Part shown: positions 24,809 through 36,943 of the stretch, in pieces
Layout: each line of letters begins with the position of its first letter
How positions within the stretch are numbered: the first letter of the stretch is position 1
Assembly (NCBI GenBank): GCA_014905825.1
Contig: JACGCN010000102.1
Coordinates: forward strand, 1 to 57,123
Direction of reading: 5' to 3'
DNA: 57,123 bases
Source: Lyophyllum atratum
Lineage: Eukaryota > Basidiomycota > Agaricomycetes > Agaricales > Lyophyllaceae
Notes under the pieces: generated by a model
Told to the model about the DNA's origin: nothing
Database searches by the model: none
Seen by the model: only the letters and a program-made list of their open reading frames with translations
Program-made: the position numbers and the translations under genes

Positions 24809-27800
24809 ATGTCCACTTCAGATCCAACAAAACGGCCCAAGATAATTGCGCAAGAGTTGCTTGCTGCACAGTACATGGACGAGTCGTGAGTTGAAGTGAC
24901 CGTTACCCCATTTCCCCGTTTCTGAGCTCGGACCTTGGACAGACACCTACAGGCCTTTGCAGACGCGCTTGGGGCCGATGAGCTACTGTTCGACAACCAA
25001 GATATGTCCTCACCAAACATCCCCGGAACTCCGGCGTCACCAGGGCTGACGCCTCAGCCTCGCGTTCGCAAGGTGTCGGCCATGTCGGATTTCGCGCCAG
25101 TCAATCAGAGGGTCAAGAGGTGCGTGGCAATTCGCGGTGATATTTAAATATCATACTAACGCCAGAAACATATACAGGCGCAGGAAGAGGTTTAAGCCCC
25201 ACGATAAACGGAGTGATTGGCTTTTCCTTCTGCTACGTTGGCCCCTCTTGGTATGGCCCGTTAGCTTCCGTTAGACTACCATTACTGAAGTCCCCCGCAG
25301 TGCTTTATTTTCCTCTTTATAGCCGCAGAATTCGGGTTCTATGTCATGATCAGGCAGTTAGTGAACACGAAAGAGTATATCACGGCATGTACGTTGAACA
25401 ATGGTGTTGAATCTACTGATCCAATGCTCACGAACCTTAGGGAGGGGAAAGAAAGGGGTACTCCGGAAGAAGCTGCGGGCGGCGCGAAATTACCAGGTGA
25501 GTACGACCCAGCTAGGTCCATGCTCTCAAGTTCTCATGTCACGGGTAACACAGGAGTGGAAAGAGGCAGCAGTGACTCTCGACGAATACCTCCAGTTCAA
25601 TGAATGGAAGAAAGTTGATGAAGATCCGTTTTATGATTGGAAGCTGGTGAAGAAGGTATTGCTATTCCAATTGACTTTTATTACTCGTTACTCTAAGGTG
25701 GAATCTAAGTGGATTCTTCCCATGTATATAGGTGCGAAGATCTTTGAAGACGTTACGCGAAAAGAAAGATGCTCGGGGATGTCTTGGGGTACTAGAAACC
25801 TGCATCCGTGCTAATTTCGCTGGAGTGGAATCTCCAAGGCGAGTACTAAACTCCATGTCTAGGCCCAGCGTCCCTTACGCATCGTCGCAGATTGTATAGC
25901 GAAGTAAGTCTACAGCATCGATGCAGGAACATTTACCTACCCAAGACAGACGTTTCTAGGGACAAAGGATTTAATTGAGTGTACTTACCCACAGTTCAAA
26001 TGCCACGAAAGAAGGACTAATCGTAGGTTCAGCTTACTTCAATGAATTGGAGAAAGCGTTGGAATTCATTCGCGAGACGCCTGAATTGTCGATCGACGAG
26101 AAAAAGAGGTTTTTCAAGAGCGCCAACACCAATCTTGGTGAGTGTTCGTTGAAACATTTCTTCTATTGAGGACTCATCTCTGTCAGGTATTTCTGCACTG
26201 TGTCTTTCGGGAGGGGCTTCGTTCGGATATTGTATGATTTAAATCGTTGACTTAAATGGTCTAACCTGATTACACTTTCAGACCACGTTGGTGTCGTCAA
26301 GGCATTTCTTGACGCCAATTTGTTGCCCCGAGTAGTCACAGGCACGAGTGCAGGCGGTCTCATTGCAGCATTAGTATGTACAAGGACCGACGAAGAACTC
26401 AAGCATCTGTTGGTGCCTGAGCTGGCGAATCGGATCACAGCCTGCGAAGAGTCATACAAGGTCTGGTTCACAAGACTATGGAAAACAGGAGCACGTTTTG
26501 ACAGTCTTCTGTAAGTATAAACCTTCGTGCTAAAGTAGTATATCTGACAAGTTATTTTCCCAGATGGGCAGAAAAGGTGTGCATCTCGCTTGTCGAACCG
26601 AATCATTCACTTGAGCACTTAATTACCTGCAGTGCACATTCTTTACTCGCGGGTCTATGACTTTCAAGGAAGCATACATGAGGACTGGTCGGATATTGAA
26701 TATCTCCGTCATTCCTGCTGATCGACATTCGTACGTGCGTCTGAAGACGAAGACGCTGAGCCCACCACTTATTTCCTCTATTTTTTTCAGGCCAACGAAG
26801 CTGCTTAATTACATGACTGCTCCCGACACATTGATATGGACGGCGTTGCTCGCTTCTGCCGCTGTACCCGGGATATTAAATCCTGTGGTCTTGATGCATA
26901 AATTAAGAGACGGGACTGTCGTACCATGGAACTGGGGAAGTAGGTTCAAAGACGGCTCGCTGAGGTAAGTCCGAAGCTGGTCCATCGTTTGCTTGGGTCT
27001 GATTTTGATATGTATCGCAGGGTGGATATACCCCTGCAAGCTTTAAACCTATATTTCAACGGTAATAATGATACGTGAAACAGGCTGGCTTTGGTTCTAA
27101 CAATCACTTTGGTTTAGTGACACATCCCGTTGTCTCTCAAGTCAACCCCCACGTCCATTTGTTCTTTTTCGCGCCCCGAGGTTCAGCAGGAAAGCCCGTC
27201 GCTCATCGAAAGGGCAAAGGTGCGTAAATCATATCATATCGAAGTTCAAGGATTCACGTTGTCCAGGCTGGCGGGGGAATTTTCTGCTATCGGCAGCTGA
27301 ACAATGGCTGAAGCATGAACTTTCAAAAAATTTCAAAGTCATCCGCGATCTTGAGCTTCTTCCTCAGTTGCTTGGACAGGATTGGTCAAGCGTATTTTTG
27401 CAGAAATTTGAAGGTGCTGTAACGTGAGTGCTGTGTCGTTAACTTTGCTGTGGTTATCTAACATTTCTACTAAGGATCTGGCCAAAGACCCGCCTTTGGG
27501 TAAAAGATTGTTTTATCCAATCATAGTATTCAGCGCTTATAACAACCTAATTACAGGATTGGTTCCGGCTACTGAGTGACCCAGACCCGTCGGAGCTCGA
27601 CAGGATGATACGTGTCGGGCAAAGCGTTACGTGGCCGAAAGTAAGCCATGCGTGGTCTCCTTGTGAAATATTTCTGAGGTGATTTTTTTTAGCTGCATAT
27701 GATTGAGAACAGAGCCAAGATCGAGAAGCAGATATTTCTGGGCCGTCAGTATATTCGTAAAGTCCTTCGAGGACGCGCCGACCCTTCTGAGTCACAATCC

Positions 27801-28397
27801 ATGCTTCTGCGTCAGACGGACGCGCTCTCGAAGCCAAGCTTTGATCCTCATGTACCTCCACTCGCTCTTTCACCACCTCACAGCAGCTCCGATCATCCAA
27901 TATCTGTTGATACAGATGCTGAAGCAGCGTTTAGCCGTGGGTCACGCTGGTTTTTCAAGCGAGGCCACGCCCATGCGTCTCCTTCACCTGCTTCAGAAAC
28001 CATCACCCCAACTGACGGTCCTGCAAGGGACCCTCTTCGTTCCTCCACCATTCGCCGAAAATGGACATCAGAGCTTCTGAATCCAACGTTCAACGGACAG
28101 GACTCAGGATTAGACCCTTCACTTCCACCGTCCAACCCACAGCACAACTCCGGACACTCAGCTGACACCTTCCTATCAAGGCTTCGAGCGAGATCATTCC
28201 CGAACCTCACATCGCCCTTCTCTGGCGATATGAAGCGGTTGAGCAGGGAGTCTACCGATGTTGCCGAGCAGACATGGAGTAGTGATAGCTCCTCTGAGGA
28301 TGATCTCCGTGCCGAGGATCGGAGGCAAATGCGTTATCCCTCTGTTGTGAACGTGGACCGGCTGGATGAAGATGATCCTCGCTTTGAAGAAGTATGA
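24809..28397 (+). CDS. Patatin-type triacylglycerol lipase (Tgl4/Tgl5-like)
   Basis: Twenty-one exons join to 835 residues: 24809-24885, 24943-25119, 25178-25250, 25301-25388, 25441-25496, 25554-25655, 25732-25838, 25891-25903, 25950-25980, 26027-26137, 26187-26231, 26282-26510, 26564-26576, 26633-26730, 26791-26964, 27021-27061, 27118-27219, 27267-27423, 27475-27499, 27557-27640, 27693-28397. A membrane-like segment (FIFLFIAAEFGFYVMI) precedes a DUF3336 region (EWKEAAVTLDEYLQFNEWKK, LETCIRANFAGVESPRLYSE). The patatin core has the oxyanion loop SGGASFGYYHVG, the nucleophile elbow GTSAG (Ser about 316) and the DGS motif (Asp about 462) of the Ser-Asp dyad. The tail is Ser/Pro-rich. Tgl-type lipases degrade storage fat on lipid droplets. 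The intron 25839-25890 has a GC donor. Two exons are only 13 nt. Confidence 0.93.
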
Positions 28398-29045
28398 ATC
28401 GTAGAAGATGGACAACTTATGGTTACCTTGTAATATGGAACACTAGTGTATGTATTTTGGATGTAATTGCAGTGCCTCATTTAATTAATACAGGCACGTG
28501 GCTGTGCTGATTGCGTGGGAATGCGATCGCACCTATCGAAGCTTGAACGTTTTCAGACGAATGATGAGCATCGCACTCATTCACCGTCGTGAGACCGTTT
28601 GGCCGTTGTTTTAATCCTTTGGATATCCCAACCTGTGTTCAGTTTCCGTATTTATCCGTCCTTTCGAGACCATGACTTTCATATCCATTTCCTCGTCGTT
28701 CATTTCATTTATTTTTTATTCTTAGCTTATAGACATGGTCGATTATTTAGAACTGGCGACGCTCAATACCAGAAAATTACAGTACAAATTTCTTCTCCAT
28801 CTTGTCCTAGTCGTATGTTGGTTTGAACCCGGAAGATCCAATTCCGTGCCCCATCACCTCCAGTGAAAAACGACTCGAGTGAGACCATGCGAAAATGGGT
28901 TAGGATAAGTCATGGGATAAGTCAGGTTAATCGCCAACATTTCGTGATGTCTAAACCAATCAATCGATTTAAGCCGGCTCGACAACTCAGGCTGTGGTCT
29001 CTCTCCACAGCTTTACTCTTGTCTGTCTGAGCCCGATAACTCATC
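28398..29045. other. Intergenic, about 650 bp
   Basis: Between the lipase stop and the PUB-domain gene on the same strand. Only low-complexity T-rich stretches and short chance frames were seen; the right end, with CTCTCTCCACAGCTTTACTC before the ATG, looks like a pyrimidine-rich fungal core promoter or leader. Confidence 0.5.
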
Positions 29046-30020
29046 ATGTCAACTCCCTCAAGCCCAGCCCCATCGCCCAGTATATCTGCTGATGCTCTTG
29101 CCGCCGCCGCCGAACGTCGGGCTCGACAATTATCATCACAGCCATCTGCAGCACAGATGGCGGCAGAGCATGAGCGCCGTCAAGCTTTCCGTCGTCTCAT
29201 AGACCCTGGCATCCTGCGGCCGAATTCGAAGGAGCAGGCTACTGCCTCCCTTAAAGTACACTCGTATTCTTGTTCTATCAAGACGTCCTTATATTCATAC
29301 TCTTCAGACACTGTTTACCATTGCGGAAAACTTGCTGCGTGAACCTGACAACCCTAAGTACCAGCAGTTCAAGCCTACAAATAATACTATCAAGAAGAAT
29401 CTTGTGGATCCCAAGGGTACGCTTGAATATGCCATCGAAGTCAGTGGAATTCCACAGGTCTTCAATATAATCATGACTTAACGAATACATGCTCGACTAG
29501 CTTGGTTTTCGACCCGAGGTCCTCCCATCGCTCCCCACATTCGCACCATCTCATTTTAGCTCTAGGTTCAGAATTTTCAACCCTTCTATACCTTCAACCC
29601 TAAGCGAATGGGCGATTTGGAAATTGGGACCGCTATCCTCAAAGAATTCGTAGACCTCGAGAGTGAACGGGCGGAGCGTGCCGCCCGTTCGAAGGTAGAT
29701 CAGAAAGCTGTTGCTGCAGCTGTAGCAAACCAGGCAAGAAATTGTAGTAGACATACCACACGGATTCACTCGCTAATTCATATCTGCAGGTAAAACTGGC
29801 TTACATGGATGACAGGAAGAGCAAACTGCTTCACGATGAGAGGGAAAAGGAGCGCCGAGCTGCTCGCGCTGCTGCCATAGCTCGCCAAGCTGAACTACAG
29901 GGAACCCCACCAGTTGTTACTACACGCGAGTCTGCAACACCTTCTCCCACGACTTCTATGCCAGGTTCGGGCCACACTCTGAGCGGCGACGGACCACCGC
30001 CTTACGACGACAGCTCATGA
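29046..30020 (+). CDS. PUB-domain protein (probable Cdc48/p97 partner)
   Basis: Five exons: 29046-29255, 29308-29439, 29501-29518, 29566-29733, 29790-30020; 252 residues. After a Ser/Ala N-terminus, the PUB fold is seen in TLFTIAENLLREPDNPKYQQ, FKPTNNTIKKNLVDPKGTLE and, rebuilt across an 18-nt exon (LGFRPE), VQNFQPFYTFNPKRMGDL. PUB domains (as in PNGase and UBXN6) bind the C-terminal tail of the Cdc48/p97 ATPase. An Ala/Arg/Glu-rich helical stretch (LLHDEREKERRAARAAAIAR) and a short Pro-rich end follow. No transglutaminase or UBX domain is present, so this is a PUB-only adaptor. The intron 29734-29789 has a GC donor (CAG|GCAAGA); reading through it gives an early stop. Confidence 0.85.
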
Positions 30021-30303
30021 TGATCTCTGGACTCAATCTTATTCCCCGATGTTCAGTTTAGGATTTAGTCCTTCATGAATGCCTGTATTATGTCTAGAGA
30101 GGTGATGTATTATATTCAAGGATGGTCGTCGAGTCATCGCGCAAATGCATATTTTGAGGGATCTAAAGCTTTCGGCACAAGTGCCCGCGGTACTGGCGGC
30201 ATCGGTGGTGCAGGGAATTTCGAAAGCGCATCCATTGAAAGTTCAATATCATCCTGAGCTGTCATGGAAAGATATTATTATATGCTAGGCAGAAAACAGA
30301 AAA

Positions 30304-33300
30304 CTACTTTGACGTACAAGGATTAAATGCCCTGACTCTCTGTGAGACTATACTGTCACGCCTCCTTGGAGCAGACTTTGGGGCTGTCGAGAACGAACTG
30401 GAACGGCTAACCTGGGCATTAAGCTCGGGCACATGGCTGGAAGACTTCATCAAGGAGGAGGATCTACTCAGCCCAGACGTCTGGCGCGGTTCTATGTCTT
30501 GAGGAAAGCGGGATGAGGGAGCTCGCCTGTTTGGTGAGATTCGTGTTGGTGATATGTCATCCTCGAAATCAAGGGTTGGGATAGATTCAAACGCGCTTGA
30601 TAGACGGGCGCCACGACTAGGAGGAGGCCGAGGAAGTCGACTGGGACTGGGGGCCGCTGGCGGTGTCAGCCTCGTACTGCTTGTTCGTAAAGTCGACACC
30701 CGACGACGAGCTAGCAATTCGTCCGCGAAACTCATGGTCCTTGAGCTAATCTCTGGATACGCCGTTTCTAATGTACCGCTGGGGGTTGCTACAATGCCGT
30801 CCGGAAATACCGCATGATGCAGATCGTCATGCGACCTGATAGGTTTGCTAGAAAGATGCTTTGAAGACCCGAGGGACCCAAAGGATCCAGTGGATCCAAC
30901 TCGCTCCATCATTACCATAGCATGCAATTCTGAATGAGTCAATCTACTTTGCGTCGACCTTCCAATGCTACACTGGGGTAACGGCGATGCCATTCGCGGT
31001 TGATCCACCGCTGGCCAGAGGTTAAAGTATGGGTAGACGGCAGGATCTGCGGTAGTCGTGAGCTAAGGCTCTCAAGCATGTTGTTGGAATACAAACATAG
31101 ATCAAAGGCCGGATACTGAGCTTCGACCCTGAGAGCGATGATCTCAACCGTTTCTACACTGGCTTCGCTTATCTTGCCAGCTATCGCCGGGTACAGGTCG
31201 AAGTACGGATATACCGCCGGATCTATCGGAGTGAGATTATAGATTAGTGGAAAGTTAATGGCAGGTAACTCACAGAGGTTGAAGCGAGGGTAGTCTACAG
31301 GGCTGACGAACTGCAACGGGGGTTCAACCTTAGAAGCAGAAGGCGGGTAAAGATTGAAGTGGGGATATCCAGGCGCTATCATATCCGAGTCACTGGAAGT
31401 GCATGGGAATGCAGGATAAACCACAATGAATGGATACACAGCGGGATCTGAACGTGAAGGCCTTCGTAAGGAAAGGGAGAACGAAAGATGTGAAGATGGA
31501 GTAGTTGACTTACATAGGCCGAAAATCGGGTAGAAACATGGCGCATGTGTCGACAAGCGCGTCGGTCCAGGTGTAAGCGATTTCTTCCTCGGCACGGTCG
31601 GATCTGAGAATAGAATAAGTGGATATTTAAGGTGAAAGACAGGTGTGCTGACAGAGCTCGAAGTAGGGGTACCCAGACCTGACATTATTTTCACCTGAGA
31701 GAGTCGGCCGCTCTACTGAAGGGTAGATAGCAGGCTCTGTGGGGTCCGATTGAATGAACACCAAGAGCATGATGATGATAAAGAATAAGGCCTACGGAGA
31801 TCGAAGACGGGATGCGCTGTGCGTTTTATTAACGCCGCTTCGGGCTTTGCGGCCACTGATGGATCTGTACACAGGAATTGTTGAGTGCTCAGTATCACGA
31901 GCAGGATGCGAACTTACACAAGACGAAGTGTGGATATCCCACTAAGGAGTGAACCCCCGAGGTCTCACAATCATCCTTGTCATCAAGAGCCGGGTCTGCA
32001 AACGGATCAGACACAGCGAAGTACGACGAAAGGCAAACAAACTCACAAAGGTTAAAGTATGGGTAAACAGCAGGGTCTAGAGATAGGTTCAAAAAACCAG
32101 CTGGCTTTCGGAAATCTGACCAACTTACAAAGATTGAAGGATGGATAGCGAGCCTTGACTGTGACAGAAACGGGAGATAATGCAATCGCGATCTTCTTTC
32201 CCAATGTCCCAAACTGCTCGACGGGAGGATCTAAAGATACAGTTCGATAACAGCACCCCAAGGTAGAGCGGAGGGCTTACAGAGGATGAAGTCTGGATAG
32301 CCAGAAGACCTACTCGTCGTTTTGTCTTTGCGGGCGCTGATAGCCGGGTCTAGTCATTTTGATGTAAGTCAAACTCCTATCATACTCCTTCCGCTAGTGA
32401 GGTCAACCCACGTAGATCGAAGTCAGGATAGCCTTGCGTATTCTCCTTCGTATCCTTATCTAAGAGGTATGCATCAAGAGCTGGGGGATATGGCATGATA
32501 TGTGGGTAAACAGCAGGGTCTGGCAGAAAATTATTAGCCTTATACCAATTATAATGTAGTCATCCTTACACAAGTCAAAAAACAGATACCGAGAAGTTAA
32601 TTTCATCGGGGCGGCTGGAACATCATTTACGACCGGTGGGTAAATCTCATGGACACTTCCGGGATAGGTAGCAGGGTCTGAGGATTCATTAAGATGGTAG
32701 TTAAAGACATCAAAGTAAACTCTCACAAAGATCGAAAGCGGGATAACACGGTATTAGTTTGACGACGATAGGCTGCAAGACCAGGGATATTTGCGGGCTG
32801 GCATTTAAACGCTGAGGTGGGTAGAGATTGAAAGACGGATATCCTGGAGAATCATCTTCCGCAAGCACGATTGCGGGGTACAGATCGAAGTAAGGATAGA
32901 CAGGCTGATCTGCAGAGAATGGTTTGAAAATTTTCTTTGGAAGTAAACCTTAGACTCACATATAACTAATCGAGGGTAAGTCGAAGGAGAGTGGGCGAAG
33001 AGAGGATCCATGGGTTGGTTGGATGTGTACTCAGATGTTCGGTACGGCCATGAAAATGCCCAAGGGGCGACTGTACGTTGGATGGGAAAGTCTACAGTTG
33101 AAGCCTGTTGCGGGCGAGAAGAGCCCAGACTGTATGGCCAGGAATGGCCCCATGGCACATGTTTCCATCCTAGTTCAAGGTCCGAATCCTCAAACCCACG
33201 ATGTCCTGCGTCGGGTGTGCTGACGTAGAAGGGAGTAGTCGGGGTGGGAGGATACGACAATGGTGCACCCCATGAAGTTGCAGTTGAAGGTGTCACGGGT

Positions 33301-34935
33301 CTGCTATAGTCACCACGATCTGCTAAGTGTATCGAACCTGATCTGTACTCGCTGCTCAGCGGAGACGAAGGGCAGGATGCAGGACCCCAACTGGTGGCAG
33401 TCGAAGGAGTGACAGGACGACTAAACACGAGCCTCTGCCCAAGGTCGACAGACGGTGCGCGGTAATAATCAAGAGGGGAAGGGGGAAATTCCAGGGGGGC
33501 GCCCCAGCTCGTTGCCGTTGAAGGGGTTGCTGGCATATCTTCGTACATACGGTGAGCGATATCGGGCGATGGAACTCGATAATGGCTGGGACCTGGGGAG
33601 GGCAATGTGTAATCCGAGGGTCCAAAGGAGGTGCAGTCTGAGGGTGTGAGGCAGACCGAGCCTTCCATCCGATCAGCAATATGAACGGAAGAGAGTCGGT
33701 CCCAGGACATGGGCGACATGGGGTCACGATCACTTGGGCCTGCAGAGGATATTGACCAAGTAAAATCTGCAAGATTGAGCTCATGGTCCGGTGTATCCAG
33801 AAGGGTGTCTTCAATGGGCAGTCTATTCGGCATGTTGGCAGGCTCCAAACTGGTCTGCCCTGTTGCAGCAAGCGGTGTAGGCTTGAGGCCAGCGCTGGCC
33901 CTCCATGACTTTACTCGGCTATCTAGTTCATTCCTGGCTGACTGTGGCTCTTCCTCCTGGAAGATCGGAGACAAAACCTGGGATGACACCTGGGCTGGCT
34001 CAGGCGGAGAAAGGGCAGAGCGAGAAGCAGGGCGCGACCCCGAAGGAGACGACGTGATATCGTATCTATCGACGAGCGAAAGCTTGCGAGGTACATGACG
34101 AGCTGCAGGAGCGACGTAGCGGCTCTCTTCAGGGTCGTCAATATCCTGGGAAGTGGTCCTGCTTTCATGTCGTTCATGAGCGATAGAAGGGTTCGCAGAG
34201 AATGAACGGTCGACATAATCCCGATGAGACGAGGCAATCCATGACGCATACCATCGAGCTTGCCGCATGTCAATGTCGAATTCGATCTTGCCGCTTATTG
34301 GAAGCCTTGAAGAAGGCGAACCTTCAAAGACATGGCTCCATATGAACGGCCACGTCTCGTCGGATATGCGAGGCGTCATGGTGACCCCATTCTCCACAAA
34401 ATGGGGGTAGAGGCACAATCCCGTTGTGCTGGGGAAATTATATTCGCGAGCGATGGCCGCCAATTGGCCATACATCTACGCAGTCGTTAGTATACATGCC
34501 AGAACTTCCATGACTGTGACGTACTGTCGAGAACAATGGCATTAATAGTCCCTGTGATAATCTGTGACGGGGTCCGGATGATAGCGTATGTCCTAACTGG
34601 CCGTGCTCCCGAGTAAACGCAGCAGGTGGAATTATGATCACGAATGCCTTCGACGCTCGAGTCCTCTCGCGAGACTCTCGGAGTGCGGAAGTATGATAGG
34701 CCATTGAAGATATCTTCCGGAAACGGGCTCCAGCTGATTCTGGGGTGGGCGCAGAATGGGCAGGAGACGGTTCAGCTCCGCTGGACCGGAGCTCATGCCC
34801 CCCTAGAATAGAACTGGAAGATAGCATATAGGAAGGCCCTACGATATCTGCGTTGGTGTCAGGAGGACTGACGGGAGCTCCCGGAAATTCGAAGGGAGTG
34901 GGCTTGTGGAATGGTGACCCAGTCAGTCGAGACAT
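30304..34935 (-). CDS. Large YP-repeat protein built from 12 symmetric exons
   Basis: Fifteen exons join in frame to 1,296 residues: 34525-34935, 32960-34475, 32727-32909, 32570-32677, 32412-32519, 32281-32349, 32129-32230, 32047-32076, 31918-31995, 31796-31864, 31653-31736, 31514-31603, 31274-31447, 31097-31222, 30304-31046. Exons 1-2 give a Pro/Ser-rich region starting MSRLTGSPFHKPTPFEFPGA, a short conserved-looking block (ISDETWPFIWSHVF) and about three PSTATSWG repeats. Exons 3-14 are all phase 1-1 and multiples of three; most start with (Y)PAVYP-like and end with YPxFxL-like sequence, so splicing yields runs such as YPAFDL-YPAVYPYFNL. Exon 15 adds a Ser/Arg/Pro-rich tail. No signal peptide, membrane segment or known domain was recognised. 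Low-complexity Tyr/Pro/Phe repeats may drive self-association, but that is a guess. Confidence 0.82.
31097..32909 (-). repeat. Array of 12 phase-1 symmetric exons with YP motifs
   Basis: Exon lengths in transcript order are 183, 108, 108, 69, 102, 30, 78, 69, 84, 90, 174 and 126 nt, each divisible by three, separated by introns of about 45-67 nt. Eleven of the 13 junction codons from exon 2/3 to 14/15 encode Tyr (T|AT or T|AC); the others are His and Gln. Exon ends include YPAFDL, YPDFDL, YPSFNL, YPYFNL, YPHFVL, HPVFDL, YPYFEL and YPRFNL; exon starts include PAVYPYF, PATYPG, PAIYPS and PAVYPFI. This looks like repeated exon duplication followed by divergence of the middle of each exon. Confidence 0.85.
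33262..33534 (-). repeat. Three PxTPSTATSWG repeats of about 40 residues
   Basis: Inside exon 2 of the YP-repeat gene the sequence P[AV]TPSTATSWG[AP] occurs three times, roughly 39 codons apart. Each is followed by a Pro/Ser/Tyr-rich spacer and a DxGxR-like end (DLGQR, HLADR, DAGHR). A more divergent unit precedes them (LTPSDCTSFGPSD ending DIAHR). Confidence 0.85.
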
Positions 34936-35329
34936 AACGAGTGAGGAGGGGGGAAGGACGACAGCGATTAAGAAAGCGTATATATGAAGGACAGTGACTT
35001 TGAGAGAATGAGAATGAGAGACAGCGGAATTTCACAGAGCAACGAGAATCAGCGTAGTGGGTCAACGGGTGATAGGATCAGACACTTGCAAATAGCTGAT
35101 GGAGACACGAAACAGCACAACGGACGACGAAGTCGAAGTTCTATGGACGGGTTGGTAGACAGAAGGACTCTAAGAAAGCAAAAAACGGACAGCAAAGAAC
35201 GGAAGGTAGACGGAGGTTCTGCAATTTGAATTAGCACTAGTAGTAGTACTACTAATTTCAATTAATAATTGATCGACAACGGTTGCCACGTGATGCCCGC
35301 ACTCCTCTCTCCAAACCGCGTCCAGCGCA
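34936..35329. promoter_or_regulatory. Divergent promoter region with a 14-bp palindrome
   Basis: About 390 bp between the starts of the YP-repeat gene and CSN4. It contains a perfect palindrome TAGTAGTACTACTA at 35241-35254 followed by AT-rich sequence (TTCAATTAATAATTGATC). No gene was seen. Confidence 0.45.
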
Positions 35330-36902
35330 ATGGATAACCGGCTCGCACAGATCTCGGCCCTTACCCAGAAGGATAAAGGGCCTGCCTTCATCGCTCTTAT
35401 TCCTGAAATTATTTCTCGACCAGATCCCTCGACCCTCGTTACCGATCTTCATAAACTTGTGGATACGGTTGTCAATCAGGACAGCGTCGGACTCGTTGTT
35501 GGCCGTCAGGTGTTATCAGAACTCGTCAAAGTCCTCGGCGAAGGGTCTATCAAGGATGTGGAACTGCGTAAACGCGTCGTAGAGAACACACTGACAACAG
35601 TACAACCCCGCATTGTGAGCTACGAAGAACAGGTATGTCTCATCCTGACCAGGAGAGTGTTTCCGATCAGATATGTGGTACAGGTCAATACCCTGCGTTT
35701 CCAATTAGCGGATCTCCTCGAAGAGGAGGAGGAATGGAGTGAAGCTGCTCGGGTGCTTATGGGCATCTCCCTCGACTCTGGTCAAAGGTGACTTCCATCA
35801 ATACATGCATTAGACTTTTCTTGCTCTGTACGCTGATCTGCAACGATCAGGTCAGTAGGGGATGGAGACAAGCTTCGGGTCTACGTTCGTGTTGTCCGCC
35901 TACTCCTAGAGGACGAGGACTCTGTTCAGGCCGAAACATATTACAATCGTGCGGCACTTCTCGTGCATTCGGCGAACGATCGCGAGACTCTTCTGCAATT
36001 TAAACTTTGTCAAGCTCGTATCAGTGATTATGGTCGCAAATTCTTGGAAGCCGCTAGTCGTTACCACGAGTTAAGCTACGTGGGAGAGATTGACGAGGAG
36101 GAGCGTCGCCACATGCTGTAAGTGCACGGTCTACCTTACCTTGGCCTTTGCTTTAGCCATCGTTGCAGGTTGGCTGCTGTGACATGTGCAGTTCTGGCAC
36201 CTGCTGGTCCTAACCGATCTCGCGTGCTTGCATCTCTTTACCGTGACGAGCGCACGCTCGAGCTTCCAACATACAATATCCTATCTAAGATGTTCCTCGA
36301 CCATATCCTTCGCTCCGCTGAGGTAAAAGAATTCGAGAGAACCCTCAAGCCGCATCAGCTGGCAAAAATTGCCATCTCTTCCAATGATCGACTTGCTTCT
36401 GCCGGGCAGTATGATGACCCCACTGGCATGAATGAACCAGCCGCAAGTACGCGGACAGGACCTTCGACTGTTTTGGATCGCGCTGTCATGGAACACAATC
36501 TGCTTGCAAGTTCGAAGATATACAATAACATCACGTTCGGAGGTTTGGGCGCCTTACTTGACCTAACACCGGGCGCTGCGGAGACCATGGCTCGCAAAAT
36601 GATCGAGCAGGGTCGTTTACGCGGTTCTATAGACCAGGTCGATAAGCTTATCTGGTTCGATGGTAATCGTGAAGAGGATGACGCTCAAGGCAAAGCGGGT
36701 GGGCTCGGAGACGTCGAAGAAGCCGAGGATACTGGGGCTTTGTTCACAAAACGATGGGACACGCAAATAAGACTAACGGCAGCAAATGTGCGTCCGTTAA
36801 CCAGGTTATCCCTGAAAGACAACCAATATTATTTTGCAGGTTGAATCCATCGTTCAACATTTAACGGAGAAGGGGCTTGTCCAACTCGCAGTAACAGCTT
36901 GA
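35330..36902 (+). CDS. CSN4: COP9 signalosome subunit 4
   Basis: Five exons: 35330-35632, 35684-35787, 35851-36117, 36169-36787, 36840-36902; 451 residues. The N-terminal helical repeats include RFQLADLLEEEEEWSEAARV, KLRVYVRVVRLLLEDEDSVQ and AETYYNRAALLVH, typical of the TPR-like arm of CSN4 and its 26S lid relative Rpn5. The PCI domain follows, with HNLLASSKIYNNITFGGLGA, LLDLTPGAAETMARKMIEQG and RLRGSIDQVDKLIWFD, which fit CSN4 better than Rpn5. The last exon closes with a helix (VESIVQHLTEKGLVQLA). The COP9 signalosome removes Nedd8 from cullins and in fungi affects development and light response. The 3' end faces that of the CTK1-type kinase across about 40 bp. Confidence 0.9.
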
Positions 36903-36943
36903 GCAATTGGTAATGGTCCGTAATTATAATAGCATCCATACAT

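Noticed and set aside
31045..32909. The regular repeats considered as a CRISPR array or satellite DNA
   Set aside because: The repetition is at protein and exon-phase level, not at DNA level; spacing is irregular and each unit has coding sense with splice sites.
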